Of a stretch of DNA of 19,364 nucleotides, positions 5,445 through 12,467 are shown piece by piece (positions within the stretch are counted from its first letter, which is position 1; every line of letters starts with the position of its first letter). The position numbers were made by a program, and so were the translations under genes. Source of the DNA: Phaffia rhodozyma (Eukaryota; Basidiomycota; Tremellomycetes; Cystofilobasidiales; Mrakiaceae); the NCBI GenBank assembly GCA_014706385.1, contig JACGZH010000020.1, forward strand, positions 1-19,364. The letters run 5' to 3'. The notes under the pieces were generated by a model, which saw nothing but the letters and a program-made list of their open reading frames with translations, made no database searches and was not told the DNA's origin.

Positions 5445-5488
5445 CCCTACACCGACCACGCCACCCGCCCAGACGGGCCGAACAAAAA

Positions 5489-5582
5489 GGCGCGATTCCG
5501 GGATTGAACCGAAGACCTCCAAGAGATGTGCACGGCAGAAAGTGTGCCCAAACTTGGCGTGATACCACTACACCAATCACGC
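5489..5582 (-). tRNA. tRNA-Pro(TGG), 22-nt intron
   Basis: GCGTGAT (5582-5576) pairs with ATCGCGC (5496-5490), discriminator C. The anticodon stem CCAAG/CTTGG encloses TTTGGG|T, anticodon TGG at 5550-5548. The intron is 5546-5525. The T arm is TTCGG-TTCAATC-CCGGA. An A5 at 5484-5488 is the immediate T5 terminator. Body sequence is close to Pro(CGG) and Pro(AGG), while the three introns differ in length and sequence. Confidence 0.95.
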
Positions 5583-5724
5583 ACGATGGCAGCCCGTCAG
5601 CCCGTCTGTCTGTCTGCCTGGCGGGGTGTGAGCATGCGGAGACAGCAAACACAGACAGCAAGGAAGGATCGACGCGACAGAAGGCAGAGAGAACGGAAGT
5701 GGGCAAAAAGAAAAAGAGAAAGGA

Positions 5725-5834
5725 CGACCGCTGTAGGATTTGAACCTACGCCTTCAGAGAAGAGTAGCTGTCGCGTCGTCCCACAGAGGGGACTCGTTCG
5801 AGGCTACCGCGTTAGACCACTCCGCCAAACGGCC
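5725..5834 (-). tRNA. tRNA-Ser(CGA), type II, 27-nt intron
   Basis: GGCCGTT (5834-5828) pairs with AGCGGTC (5732-5726), discriminator G as expected for serine. The anticodon stem GTAGC/GCTAC encloses CTCGAA|A, anticodon CGA at 5800-5798. The intron is 5796-5770. The 14-nt variable arm has stem CTTC/GAAG. The T arm is GTAGG-TTCAAAT-CCTAC. Coding-strand CATCCAA precedes the gene. At 110 bases it is the longest gene of the unit. Confidence 0.94.
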
Positions 5835-6003
5835 TTGGATGGACGCCGCTCGGTGAGCGGTGAGGACAAGCCGGTGGGCAGCAGACCAAGAGAAGACACA
5901 CAGAACACGACACACAACACGACACACAACATGCCATATGAAATGCAACGAAATCAAATACGCCAAGATAAAACAAAACACACCGAAACACACCAAAAAG
6001 AGA

Positions 6004-6085
6004 TGGAGACTCCGGGAATCGAACCCAGGAATGACACATGATCGACAGTGCGAAGCGTCCAGTTTACCAACTAGCCTAAATCCCC
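6004..6085 (-). tRNA. tRNA-Ala(CGC), 10-nt intron
   Basis: GGGGATT (6085-6079) pairs with AGTCTCC (6011-6005) and carries the alanine identity pair G3-T70, A73. The anticodon stem GACGC/GTGTC encloses TTCGCA|T, anticodon CGC at 6052-6050. The intron is 6048-6039. The D stem is weak (GGCT against AACT) and the variable loop has 4 nt. The T arm is CTGGG-TTCGATT-CCCGG. The other two Ala genes lack introns. Confidence 0.93.
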
Positions 6086-6119
6086 AGCTGCCCTGCCCCC
6101 CCGGCCGGGACAAAAGGAA

Positions 6120-6218
6120 TGATGAAGACGAGATTTGAACTCGCGCCATTACTGACTGCGGTCTGGACTCGGAAGAGAGACCTAAACACAGCGCCTTAGA
6201 CCACTCGGCCACTTCACC
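6120..6218 (-). tRNA. tRNA-Leu(TAG), type II, 19-nt intron
   Basis: GGTGAAG (6218-6212) pairs with CTTCATC (6127-6121), A73. The D arm starts GCCGAGTGG, typical of Leu. The anticodon stem CTGTG/CGCAG encloses TTTAGG|C, anticodon TAG at 6184-6182. The intron is 6180-6162. The variable arm TCAGTAATGGC is identical to that of Leu(AAG) at 6935. It lies 34 nt from Ala(CGC), the tightest spacing of the unit; an A4 at 6112-6115 gives only a weak T4 terminator. Confidence 0.94.
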
Positions 6219-6235
6219 AGCATGCTTTCCCTGCG

Positions 6236-6298
6236 TTTGTGGTGTTGTTTGTGGTGTTGTTTGTGGTGTCGTTTGTGGTGTGTGGTGTGGTGTGGTGC
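6236..6298. repeat. 12-bp GT-rich repeat TTTGTGGTGTTG
   Basis: There are three near-perfect units followed by degenerate TGTGG repeats, directly upstream of Leu(TAG). The copy is at 15917-15979. Confidence 0.9.
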
Positions 6299-6428
6299 TT
6301 GCTTTGTGCGGAACCCTAACGAGCACGCGTCGACCAGACGCCCGCCGGGACGACAGGGAAGGATACAACAGAAAAAGAAGAAGAAGAAATGAACGGAAAT
6401 GAACGGAGAATAAAAAAAAAGAAGAATG

Positions 6429-6501
6429 TTCCTGCTAGCCGATTTGAACGACTGACCTCGACATTACTAGTGTCGCGCTCTACCAACTGAGCTAAGAAGG
6501 A
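6429..6501 (-). tRNA. tRNA-Thr(AGT)
   Basis: TCCTTCT (6501-6495) pairs with AGCAGGA (6436-6430) with one T5-C68 mismatch, A73. The anticodon stem CGACA/TGTCG holds CTAGTAA, anticodon AGT, expected to be edited to inosine. The T arm is AGTCG-TTCAAAT-CGGCT. There is no intron. It shares little with Thr(CGT) at 3567, including a different discriminator. The A9 run at 6412-6420 (terminator on the coding strand) is A10 in copy 2. Confidence 0.93.
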
Positions 6502-6692
6502 CGGTTGGTGTCCACCGAGCGCGTCGGTACGTCCTTCGTGTCCTGCCCCTGTGTCGGCACAGACGCACTGCTCGTCCGAACGGCAGCACACACCATCATC
6601 GCACCAGCCGGCGAGACCGAACACGGACGATCGGCAGATGTGCACCCGCCAGCACAGAGCCGATCGGTGTGTGGGACGAGAAAAAAAAAGGA

Positions 6693-6763
6693 TACAACCG
6701 CGGGGAATCGAACCCCGGCCTAGTGCATGGCAAGCACCAATGATACCATTTCACCACAGCTGT
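6693..6763 (-). tRNA. tRNA-Gly(GCC)
   Basis: ACAGCTG (6763-6757) pairs with CGGTTGT (6700-6694), A73. The anticodon stem GGTGC/GCACT holds TTGCCAT, anticodon GCC. The T arm is CGGGG-TTCGATT-CCCCG. There is no intron and the variable loop has 4 nt. The first pair is A1-T72; glycine tRNAs normally have G1-C72. An A9 at 6681-6689 is the terminator on the coding strand. Confidence 0.94.
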
Positions 6764-6934
6764 TGGATGCTGTACGGTCTGTTCATTCAGTCCACAGTCC
6801 AAAACGGACCGGCAGACAGCAAGGGGGTGTGGCAGTGTTGCAACGTGGCATCATACTACCATGGCACCGCACCTGAGAGCACAGCCCGGCCAGGCAGACC
6901 CGAGAGGCACGGCCCGTGCCGGCCGGACAAAAAG

Positions 6935-7027
6935 TGATGAGGGCGAGATTCGAACTCGCGCCATTACTGACTGCGGGGCATAGAAAGAGCCTTAACACAG
7001 CGCCTTAGACCACTCGGCCACCTCACC
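6935..7027 (-). tRNA. tRNA-Leu(AAG), type II, 13-nt intron
   Basis: GGTGAGG (7027-7021) pairs with CCTCATC (6942-6936), A73. The anticodon stem CTGTG/CGCAG encloses TTAAGG|C, anticodon AAG at 6993-6991. The intron is 6989-6977. It is nearly identical to Leu(TAG) outside the intron and anticodon, pointing to duplication followed by anticodon change. Coding-strand CATCCA precedes the gene. Confidence 0.95.
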
Positions 7028-7231
7028 TGGATGAAGGCCTGTCCGGCCGGTCGGCCAGTGTGCTCGCAGCAGCCGGCCTGTCTCGGTGCAACACATGGTG
7101 TGTGATGTGGTGGGCAGGACGGAGCATGACCGAGAGGAGCAGAGCGAAAGAAGAGAGTGCAAGAAAAGGCAGCGGGCGGAAAAAAAAAAAAAAAGACTAC
7201 CAAAAAACACAAAAAAAACGACACAAAAAAG

Positions 7232-7304
7232 TGGAGATTGTAAGAATCGAACTCACGACCTCAACCATGCTAAGATTGCGCTCTGCCAACTGAGCTAAAT
7301 CCCC
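7232..7304 (-). tRNA. tRNA-Ala(AGC)
   Basis: GGGGATT (7304-7298) pairs with AATCTCC (7239-7233) with the alanine identity pair G3-T70 and A73. The anticodon stem CAATC/GGTTG holds TTAGCAT, anticodon AGC. The T arm is GTGAG-TTCGATT-CTTAC. There is no intron. Several A-runs of 5-14 bases at 7182-7230 are terminators on the coding strand. Confidence 0.96.
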
Positions 7305-7522
7305 GTGTGTGTCTGTCTGTCCGTGCTGCCAGCCCAGATCGTCAGACATGCCCGCGCGACCCACCAGCCGACCCACCTCTCACCTCTGTTCAACCCTCCA
7401 TGCACCCTTCCACCGTCGACGGCCCACCAAGCGCACACCAAGCCAGCAAACAAAAACACAAAGAACGAAAACAGAAACAGAAACAGAAACAAAAAATCAC
7501 ACCGACACACAAAAACGAAGCT

Positions 7523-7616
7523 AGCCCCATGGGGGGGTCGAACCCCCAGCCTTCAGATGCCAACTGTCAAGAGACTGGGTAAGAGTCTGACGCTCTACCG
7601 ATTGAGCTAACAGGGC
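7523..7616 (-). tRNA. tRNA-Lys(CTT), 21-nt intron
   Basis: GCCCTGT (7616-7610) pairs with ATGGGGC (7530-7524), discriminator T. The D arm GCTC-AATCGGTA-GAGC and stem TCAGA/TCTGA are typical Lys. The loop CTCTTA|A gives anticodon CTT at 7583-7581. The intron is 7579-7559. The T arm is GGGGG-TTCGACC-CCCCC. It is the only lysine gene; TTT is absent from the unit. Confidence 0.94.
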
Positions 7617-7784
7617 GGTTATAGTCCCCAGCCCGGCCCGTACCCCTAGACACCAACGCCGCCACCCAACTAGCCCCTCCCACGCCCCGGTCGTGTGCCT
7701 CAGAGTCTTGCCGCCGTCCGCACAGTGTCTTGTACTGCCACCGCCTCCGCCCCCGCCACGCGCACAAAAAAAAAATGACAAAAA

Positions 7785-7856
7785 TGAGATGTAGGTGAAT
7801 CGAACACCTGTCTCCAGAATGGAAATCTGGAATAATAACCATTATACGAACATCCC
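7785..7856 (-). tRNA. tRNA-Gly(TCC)
   Basis: GGGATGT (7856-7850) pairs with ACATCTC (7792-7786), A73. The anticodon stem CCAGA/TCTGG holds TTTCCAT, anticodon TCC. The T arm is AGGTG-TTCGATT-CACCT. There is no intron and the variable loop is short. A10 and A4 runs at 7766-7784 provide terminators. Coding-strand CATCAAG precedes the gene. Confidence 0.95.
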
Positions 7857-7959
7857 CTTGATGGGAGGGTCCACATACATCAGTCCTATACCCTGCGCAT
7901 ACAGTCCACACTCTACAGCCCGCCAGCATACCAAGCGTCTCACGTGTACACCCACATTC

Positions 7960-8013
7960 TCACTCACACCCCACTCACACCCCAACCACACCCCACTCAC
8001 ACCCCAACCACGC
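7960..8013. repeat. CA-rich repeat (ACTCACACCCCA / ACCACACCCC)
   Basis: Short units of 9-10 bp alternate in the spacer upstream of Gly(TCC). The copy is at 17642-17695. Confidence 0.8.
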
Positions 8014-8031
8014 CCGCCGCAAAAAAAGAGA

Positions 8032-8117
8032 AACCCCGCCTGGGGATTGAACCCAGAATCTTCACCTCTCTCACCAGACAGTAGGAAGGAGACGCGTTAC
8101 CATTCTGCCAACGGGGC
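8032..8117 (-). tRNA. tRNA-Arg(CCT), 14-nt intron
   Basis: GCCCCGT (8117-8111) pairs with GCGGGGT (8039-8033); the first pair is G1-T72, as I recall for mammalian Arg(CCT). Discriminator T. The anticodon stem TCTCC/GGTGA has one T-T mismatch and encloses TTCCTA|A, anticodon CCT at 8085-8083. The intron is 8081-8068. The T arm is CTGGG-TTCAATC-CCCAG. The D stem has only two firm pairs. Confidence 0.88.
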
Positions 8118-8204
8118 GTGTGTGCCCGGGCAGGGTGCACTCGCTCTACCCCGCCCACACTCCCGCACACTCCCGCACCCACACACACCTCACGCACCCC
8201 ATCC

Positions 8205-8286
8205 GGACAGATGGCCGAGCGGTCTAAGGCGTCAGACTCAAGTTCTGATATCGCAAGATGCGGGGGTTCGAATCCCCCTCTGTTCA
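8205..8286 (+). tRNA. tRNA-Leu(CAA), type II
   Basis: GGACAGA (8205-8211) pairs with TCTGTTC (8279-8285), A73. The A box is TGGCCGAGCGG. The anticodon stem TCAGA/TCTGA holds CTCAAGT, anticodon CAA. The variable arm contains CGC/GCG. The T arm is GGGGG-TTCGAAT-CCCCC. There is no intron, although Leu(CAA) genes often have one in other eukaryotes. A T4 terminator follows at 8289-8292. Confidence 0.95.
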
Positions 8287-8360
8287 TCTTTTGCCCCCTG
8301 CCGAGAGATTCCGTGTGGTTTTGCAACCAAGACTCTGTTTCTGATAGCATCATACCAGAC

Positions 8361-8420
8361 CTCACCTCGCCGCACCTCACCTCACCGCACCGCACCGCAC
8401 CTCACCGCACCGCACCGCAC
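8361..8420. repeat. Pentamer CACCT / CACCG tract
   Basis: Alternating CACCT, CACCG and CCGCA pentamers run upstream of Ala(TGC). The copy is at 18043-18102. Confidence 0.88.
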
Positions 8421-8460
8421 TTCGCCCCACCGACCGACACACCACGCCTCCATCCCACAC

Positions 8461-8532
8461 GGGCTTATGGTGTAGTGGTATCACATTCGCTTTGCATGCG
8501 AAAGGCCGCGGGTTCAATCCCTGCTGGGTCCA
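8461..8532 (+). tRNA. tRNA-Ala(TGC)
   Basis: GGGCTTA (8461-8467) pairs with TGGGTCC (8525-8531) and includes the alanine identity pair G3-T70, A73. The anticodon stem TTCGC/GCGAA holds TTTGCAT, anticodon TGC. The T arm is GCGGG-TTCAATC-CCTGC. There is no intron. T5 follows at 8534-8538. Confidence 0.96.
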
Positions 8533-8610
8533 CTTTTTGCCGTCCGGTCGGAAGCATGCTGACCGGCGGCCACCCGCTCACAGCCTACCGCACGACGGAG
8601 CAGGCTGCAC

Positions 8611-8640
8611 ACGACTGCGCACGACTGCAGACGACTGCAG
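8611..8640. repeat. 10-bp repeat ACGACTGCAG, 3 units
   Basis: Three tandem units, the first reading ACGACTGCGC, lie between Ala(TGC) and Glu(TTC). The copy is at 18293-18322. Confidence 0.88.
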
Positions 8641-8672
8641 ACGAGTCGACCGATTCGGCGTGCTTGTACTAG

Positions 8673-8745
8673 TCCTCATTGGTCAAACGGTTTACGATAT
8701 CAGCTTTTCACGCTGAGGACCCGGGTTCGACTCCCGGATGGGGAA
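8673..8745 (+). tRNA. tRNA-Glu(TTC)
   Basis: TCCTCAT (8673-8679) pairs with ATGGGGA (8738-8744), A73. The anticodon stem TCAGC/GCTGA holds TTTTCAC, anticodon TTC. The T arm is CCGGG-TTCGACT-CCCGG. There is no intron. The acceptor resembles that of Glu(CTC). T5 follows at 8752-8756. Confidence 0.95.
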
Positions 8746-8936
8746 CGATCCTTTTTGTTTTCTCCCCGGGCTGCCTCGTCTGAGGGCCAGCTTGTCGGCA
8801 GGCATGGTCCCGGTGTCGCACGATCGGGCTGATGGGCCGGCCGACCGATGGACACACAGCGGCGGGCGGGCAGACGGCGGAGCGAGCGGTGCCTGGTCGA
8901 TGAGTAGGATACTGGGCAGACAGCGGCAGTCATCAG

Positions 8937-9008
8937 AGTTGCATGGTGTAACGGTTATCACTTGAGTCTAACACACTCACGACCCCAGTTCGACTCTGGG
9001 TGCGACTA
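8937..9008 (+). tRNA. tRNA-Val(AAC)
   Basis: AGTTGCA (8937-8943) pairs with TGCGACT (9001-9007), A73. The A box is TGGTGTAACGG. The anticodon stem TGAGT/ACTCA holds CTAACAC, anticodon AAC, expected to be edited to inosine. The T arm is CCCAG-TTCGACT-CTGGG. There is no intron. It is followed by an unusually long chain of T-runs. Confidence 0.95.
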
Positions 9009-9011
9009 CTC

Positions 9012-9111
9012 TTTTTGTTCTTTTTGTTCTTTTTGCTCTTTTTTCTTGCTCTTTTTTCTTGCTCTTTTTTCTTGCTCTTTTTTCTTGTTCTTTTTTCCTG
9101 TTCTTTTTTCT
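9012..9111 (+). terminator. Serial T-run terminators behind tRNA-Val(AAC)
   Basis: Three T5 and six T6 runs are separated by 4-7 nt units such as CTTGCTC, giving nine consecutive Pol III stop signals. The tract is also a 13-bp tandem repeat. The copy is at 18694-18793. Confidence 0.85.
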
Positions 9112-9302
9112 GCTCCTTTGTTCCTTTTGTTTTCTCTGTGCAGATGCAGCATCTGTGACGCCGGCCTGGTCGCACCGGGCGATGTTGCGTCCACAGCTGC
9201 CACTACTCGATCGCAGGACGACAAAGCGGCTGCCACTGTGCTGTGTGCATGTGTGCAAGCGTGCCTGTGGATGATCTGTCCGATGGCGCGGCAGCCTCAT
9301 AC

Positions 9303-9375
9303 GGAGTTATAGCACAGCGGTAGTTGCGGCTGGTTGCAACCCAGCAGGTCCCTGGTTCAATCCCGGGTGACTCCT
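9303..9375 (+). tRNA. tRNA-Cys(GCA)
   Basis: GGAGTTA (9303-9309) pairs with TGACTCC (9368-9374), discriminator T as usual for cysteine. The anticodon stem GCTGG/CCAGC holds TTGCAAC, anticodon GCA. The T arm is CCTGG-TTCAATC-CCGGG. There is no intron. The T-run terminator begins with the discriminator base. Coding-strand CATAC precedes the gene. Confidence 0.95.
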
Positions 9376-9520
9376 TTTTTCTTGCCGGCCGAGCATGCTG
9401 GTGGAAGATGGATGATGTCCATCGCAAGAACATACCAAGAACACGCACACCTCATGGACGGCAGAAGACGAGAGGGGAAGTACTGCACAGGAAAGGGAGA
9501 GGGAAAAAAAATGAGGAGAC

Positions 9521-9583
9521 AAAAAGACGACAAAAAGACGACAAAAAGACGACAAAAAGACGACAAAAAGACGACAAAAAGAC
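9521..9583 (-). terminator. 11-bp repeat AAAAAGACGAC: serial terminators behind tRNA-Asn
   Basis: Five full units and one partial unit each put a T5 on the minus strand, downstream of the Asn gene. The copy is at about 19204-19266 with the same unit number. Confidence 0.85.
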
Positions 9584-9655
9584 TGCCCCGTACGGGCTCG
9601 AACCGTAGACCTTGGAGTTAACAGCTCCACGCTCTACCAACTGAGCTACAGGGCA
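9583..9655 (-). tRNA. tRNA-Asn(GTT)
   Basis: TGCCCTG (9655-9649) pairs with CGGGGCA (9590-9584), discriminator G as usual for Asn. The D arm is GCTC-AGTTGGTA-GAGC. The anticodon stem TGGAG/CTCCA holds CTGTTAA, anticodon GTT. The T arm is TACGG-TTCGAGC-CCGTA. There is no intron. This copy is intact; the second copy has lost one base of the anticodon stem. Confidence 0.96.
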
Positions 9656-9850
9656 TGGGATGGTCGCCTGCTGTGTCCGAGCACTCAGAGAGCACACGCT
9701 GACGGTCAGTGCCCAGCATGTTTTGCCTGCCGCGTCAGCACACACACCGACCCGGCTGAGACCGACCGAGTGAGTGCCAGCTGAGTGGTCCGACGGCCCG
9801 ACAGCCACCCAGACGGGCCATGGCCTGATGGACGGCGCTGACTGTCACCG

Positions 9851-9936
9851 GCCGTCATAGCTCAATTGGTGGAGCGTATGACTGAAGACATCTGTCCGCA
9901 ATCATAAGGTCGCCTGTTCGATTCAGGCTGACGGCA
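9851..9936 (+). tRNA. tRNA-Phe(GAA), copy 2
   Basis: Same sequence as 169-254, with the 13-nt intron at 9888-9900. Confidence 0.95.
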
Positions 9937-10154
9937 TCCCTTTTTTTCCGGTCCTCGCTCTGTGTGTCAGTGAGGATGGCTTCGATGGTGTGGCCGTCTT
10001 TTTTTTTGGGGGCTGGCTGCCCGGTGTGTGCGTACTATGCATACATGAACGACAACCATAGACACACATAGGCAAAGGCACAGAAGAGAAGAAGAAGAAA
10101 AAAAAAAGCAAAAAGAGCAAAGGCCACGGTGGCAAAGTACAGGGTGCAAAAGAA

Positions 10155-10237
10155 AGCTGTCTGCAGGATTCGAACCTGCGCCCTCAAAGAGGAAGAGATT
10201 TCTAATCTCTCATCGTAGACCACTTGATTAAGACAGC
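10155..10237 (-). tRNA. tRNA-Ser(AGA), copy 2
   Basis: Same sequence as 473-555, including the unusual discriminator T. Confidence 0.92.
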
Positions 10238-10624
10238 GTATGGTCTCGGTCTGCCGATCGACTGCCCATAGCCTGTGCTCAACAGCCATCCAGCCAGTTG
10301 GTCTGCCCAGCGCACACGTGTCGGCGTGCTGTGCTGTGCTGTGCTGTGCTCGGTGCGTCTTTCGGAGCGTGTGCTGCCAAACATGCGCCGTCAAAGAGAG
10401 CAAAAGAAAAAGAAAGAGAAAAAGAAGGAGACATACAGACCAAAGAAAAAAAGATAACGATCGATGGCCGTCGACGGACAAACACAACAAAGCAAGACAA
10501 CCATACAGCTGTACAGCAAAAGAGAATGGAAAGAACAGATGCAAATGCAAATGCAAATGCAAATGCAAGTACAAATGCAAGTACAAATGCAAGTACAAAA
10601 GAGAGGAGCAAAAGGCAAAAAGTG

Positions 10625-10696
10625 CTCCCGGACGGGGAGTCGAACCCCGGTCTCCCGCGTGACAGGCGGAAATCATAACCGTTAGACCATCCAAGA
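10625..10696 (-). tRNA. tRNA-Asp(GTC), copy 2
   Basis: Same sequence as 943-1014. Confidence 0.96.
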
Positions 10697-10933
10697 GTCG
10701 GTTGGATGTCAACCTCGTCCGCTCGCCAGGTGGCTGGACAGCTGGCCGGTGCATGCACCCCATACCGTGCATTCAACCACACAGTACCCGCAGGCACACA
10801 CCAGCGCTGATACCAGTGGTCAGAACGGACATACAAAAACAAGACGAAACAGAAAGACGAAAGGAAAGAAGGACAAGGAAAAAAGAAAAAAAGAAAAAAA
10901 GAAACGAGAGCAAAAGAAAAGACCAAAAGAGAG

Positions 10934-11005
10934 ATCCCCAACCGGGAGTCGAACCCGGGCCTACCGCGTGAGAGGCGGTTATCATAGCCGTTAGACAATT
11001 GAGGA
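10934..11005 (-). tRNA. tRNA-Glu(CTC), copy 2
   Basis: Same sequence as 1253-1324. The A-run region downstream is one A shorter in this copy. Confidence 0.95.
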
Positions 11006-11214
11006 CTTGATGGCTGTCATCCGTGTCCAGACACCTTGTCCAGACAGCTTGTCCATGCGTCAGAGACGTCTCCACCGGGTGCACACATCGCTTGTCTGCT
11101 GCCGAGAAAGTGGCGGAGAGTGGCAAAAAGTGAGTGAAAAGTGGCAGAAAACAACGAAGAGCGACAGGAAGCGCTCGGGAAAAGGAAACAAAGAACGAAA
11201 GGAAAAGGAAAAAA

Positions 11215-11301
11215 GGCACGCTCCCAGGATTGAACTGAGGACCTCCATGAGACAAGGCGCAAAGACCCTAACATGGCGCGATACCACTACACCAAGCATG
11301 C
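11215..11301 (-). tRNA. tRNA-Pro(AGG), copy 2
   Basis: Same sequence as 1534-1620, with the intron at 11251-11265. Confidence 0.94.
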
Positions 11302-11557
11302 ACGATGCCTCCCAGCCCAGCCCAGACACCATAGGCCCATGTCTGGTCGGACACTGTCCAGCACAGCCGGGTGTATATCTGCGTTCCCATCGTCGCCACC
11401 GCACCACCACATCGTCACACCGTCACAACACTGCATCGCTCACCATGGAGCGTGCCAGTCGACAACAATGCCACACAGACCGCAACGGTCGAGAACAGGA
11501 GGGGTGCAAAAAAGATGGCAAAAAAAGATGGCGAAAATTAGAAAAAGAAAGAAAAAG

Positions 11558-11631
11558 TGATCAATGAGGGGGTCGAACCCGCGACCTTGGCGTTATTAGC
11601 ACCACGCTCTAACCAACTGAGCTAATCGATC
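11558..11631 (-). tRNA. tRNA-Ile(AAT), copy 2
   Basis: Same sequence as 1877-1950, with the same T-stem mismatch. Confidence 0.95.
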
Positions 11632-11839
11632 CGATGACTGTCAGGCCCACCCGGCAGACCATGGCCAGGTGTACCGTCGGTCGCACCAGTCGATGGTGTG
11701 ACTGGCATTGACACTGGCATTGGTAATGACACTGGTGCTGGCACTGGCATCGACACTGACGTCGACACTGACATCGACACCGGCACGTGACCTGCGGCCG
11801 ACACCACATACACACTCCTCAGCCATGGTCTCCCATCAA

Positions 11840-11911
11840 TGCCAAGTAGCGCAGTGGAAGCGCGCCGGGCTCATAACCCGGAGGTCGCCTGATCGAGACG
11901 GGCCTTGGCAA
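11840..11911 (+). tRNA. Initiator tRNA-Met(CAT), copy 2
   Basis: Same sequence as 2159-2230, with T1-A72 and A54/A60 kept. Confidence 0.95.
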
Positions 11912-12068
11912 CATTGTCTTTTTGCTCGTTTTCCCTCGGTTTTTTCCCTGGCCCCCGTCCGGCCGTCCGTGCTGGAGGCCTGCAAGCCGGCCGCATGGTG
12001 CCACCGTCTGTACGGCCAGCCAGCCGGGCGCTCGACATACCCTCTGGGCACGGAGGCCCCGGGCAAGC

Positions 12069-12142
12069 GACCCATTAGCTCAGTTGGTAGCAGCGCAAGA
12101 TTCCAAATCTTGAGGTCATCCGTTCAAGTCGGGTATGGGTCT
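12069..12142 (+). tRNA. tRNA-Trp(CCA), copy 2
   Basis: Same sequence as 2388-2461. Confidence 0.92.
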
Positions 12143-12368
12143 TTTTTTGTTTTCCCGCCCGTCTGCCTGCCCCACCACAGGGAACTGTGTCGACCTGGCT
12201 CGACCGTGGTGGACACGCGCACACAGGCCAGACCGGTCGGACAGACAGTGACCCACACAACGGCCGATAGAAACAGAGTGCAGAGAGAGCGTGCAGAGAA
12301 AAAGAAGGGCAAAAAGGAGGGCAAAAAAGAGGGCAAAAAAGAAAGGGGGACACAAAAAGTGAACATTT

Positions 12369-12467
12369 AGACCGATGTCGGGATCGAACCGACGACCAGC
12401 AGCGAGCGAAGACGACCTTGCGGACGAGTACCGAAAACTGCTGTGATAGCCACTACACCAATCGGCC
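12369..12467 (-). tRNA. tRNA-Arg(TCG), copy 2
   Basis: Same sequence as 2688-2786, with the intron at 12405-12430. Confidence 0.86.

Larger units (their letters stand above)
5030..5488. other. Longest spacer, 459 nt, no gene seen
   Basis: This lies between the convergent permuted Arg and Pro(TGG) genes. In order it holds the Arg trailer arm and T4 runs, three 11-bp repeats TGTGTTCTCGT (5104-5136), a pyrimidine-rich stretch, a long purine tract (about 5226-5353), and a 12-bp repeat CACAGCAAGTAA (5409-5444, three units). I searched it for T-arm and A-box signatures and found none. The copy is at 14711-15169. Confidence 0.85.
1..9682. repeat. Tandem tRNA-array unit, copy 1
   Basis: This is the first of two head-to-tail copies. 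The first bases (actcagagag) recur at 9683 and the order of all 34 tRNA genes and spacers repeats. Positions map to copy 2 by adding 9682 up to 1196, 9681 from 1204 to 6411, 9682 from 6421 to 9503, 9683 from 9512 to 9613, and 9682 from 9616 on. The unit carries 34 different tRNA genes, 16 with introns and one permuted. No protein gene is supported. Confidence 0.97.

Noticed and set aside
6312..6323. Telomere repeat tract
   Set aside because: There are only isolated single CCCTAA-like words and no tandem telomeric repeats.
7387..7399. GTTCAACCC, T-loop-like motif on the plus strand
   Set aside because: The flanks do not form a T stem and there is no acceptor or anticodon arm.
1..9682. 5S rRNA, U6 or other Pol III RNA genes in the spacers
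   Set aside because: I looked for 5S internal control region words and the U6 start and found nothing convincing. A covariance-model search would be decisive.
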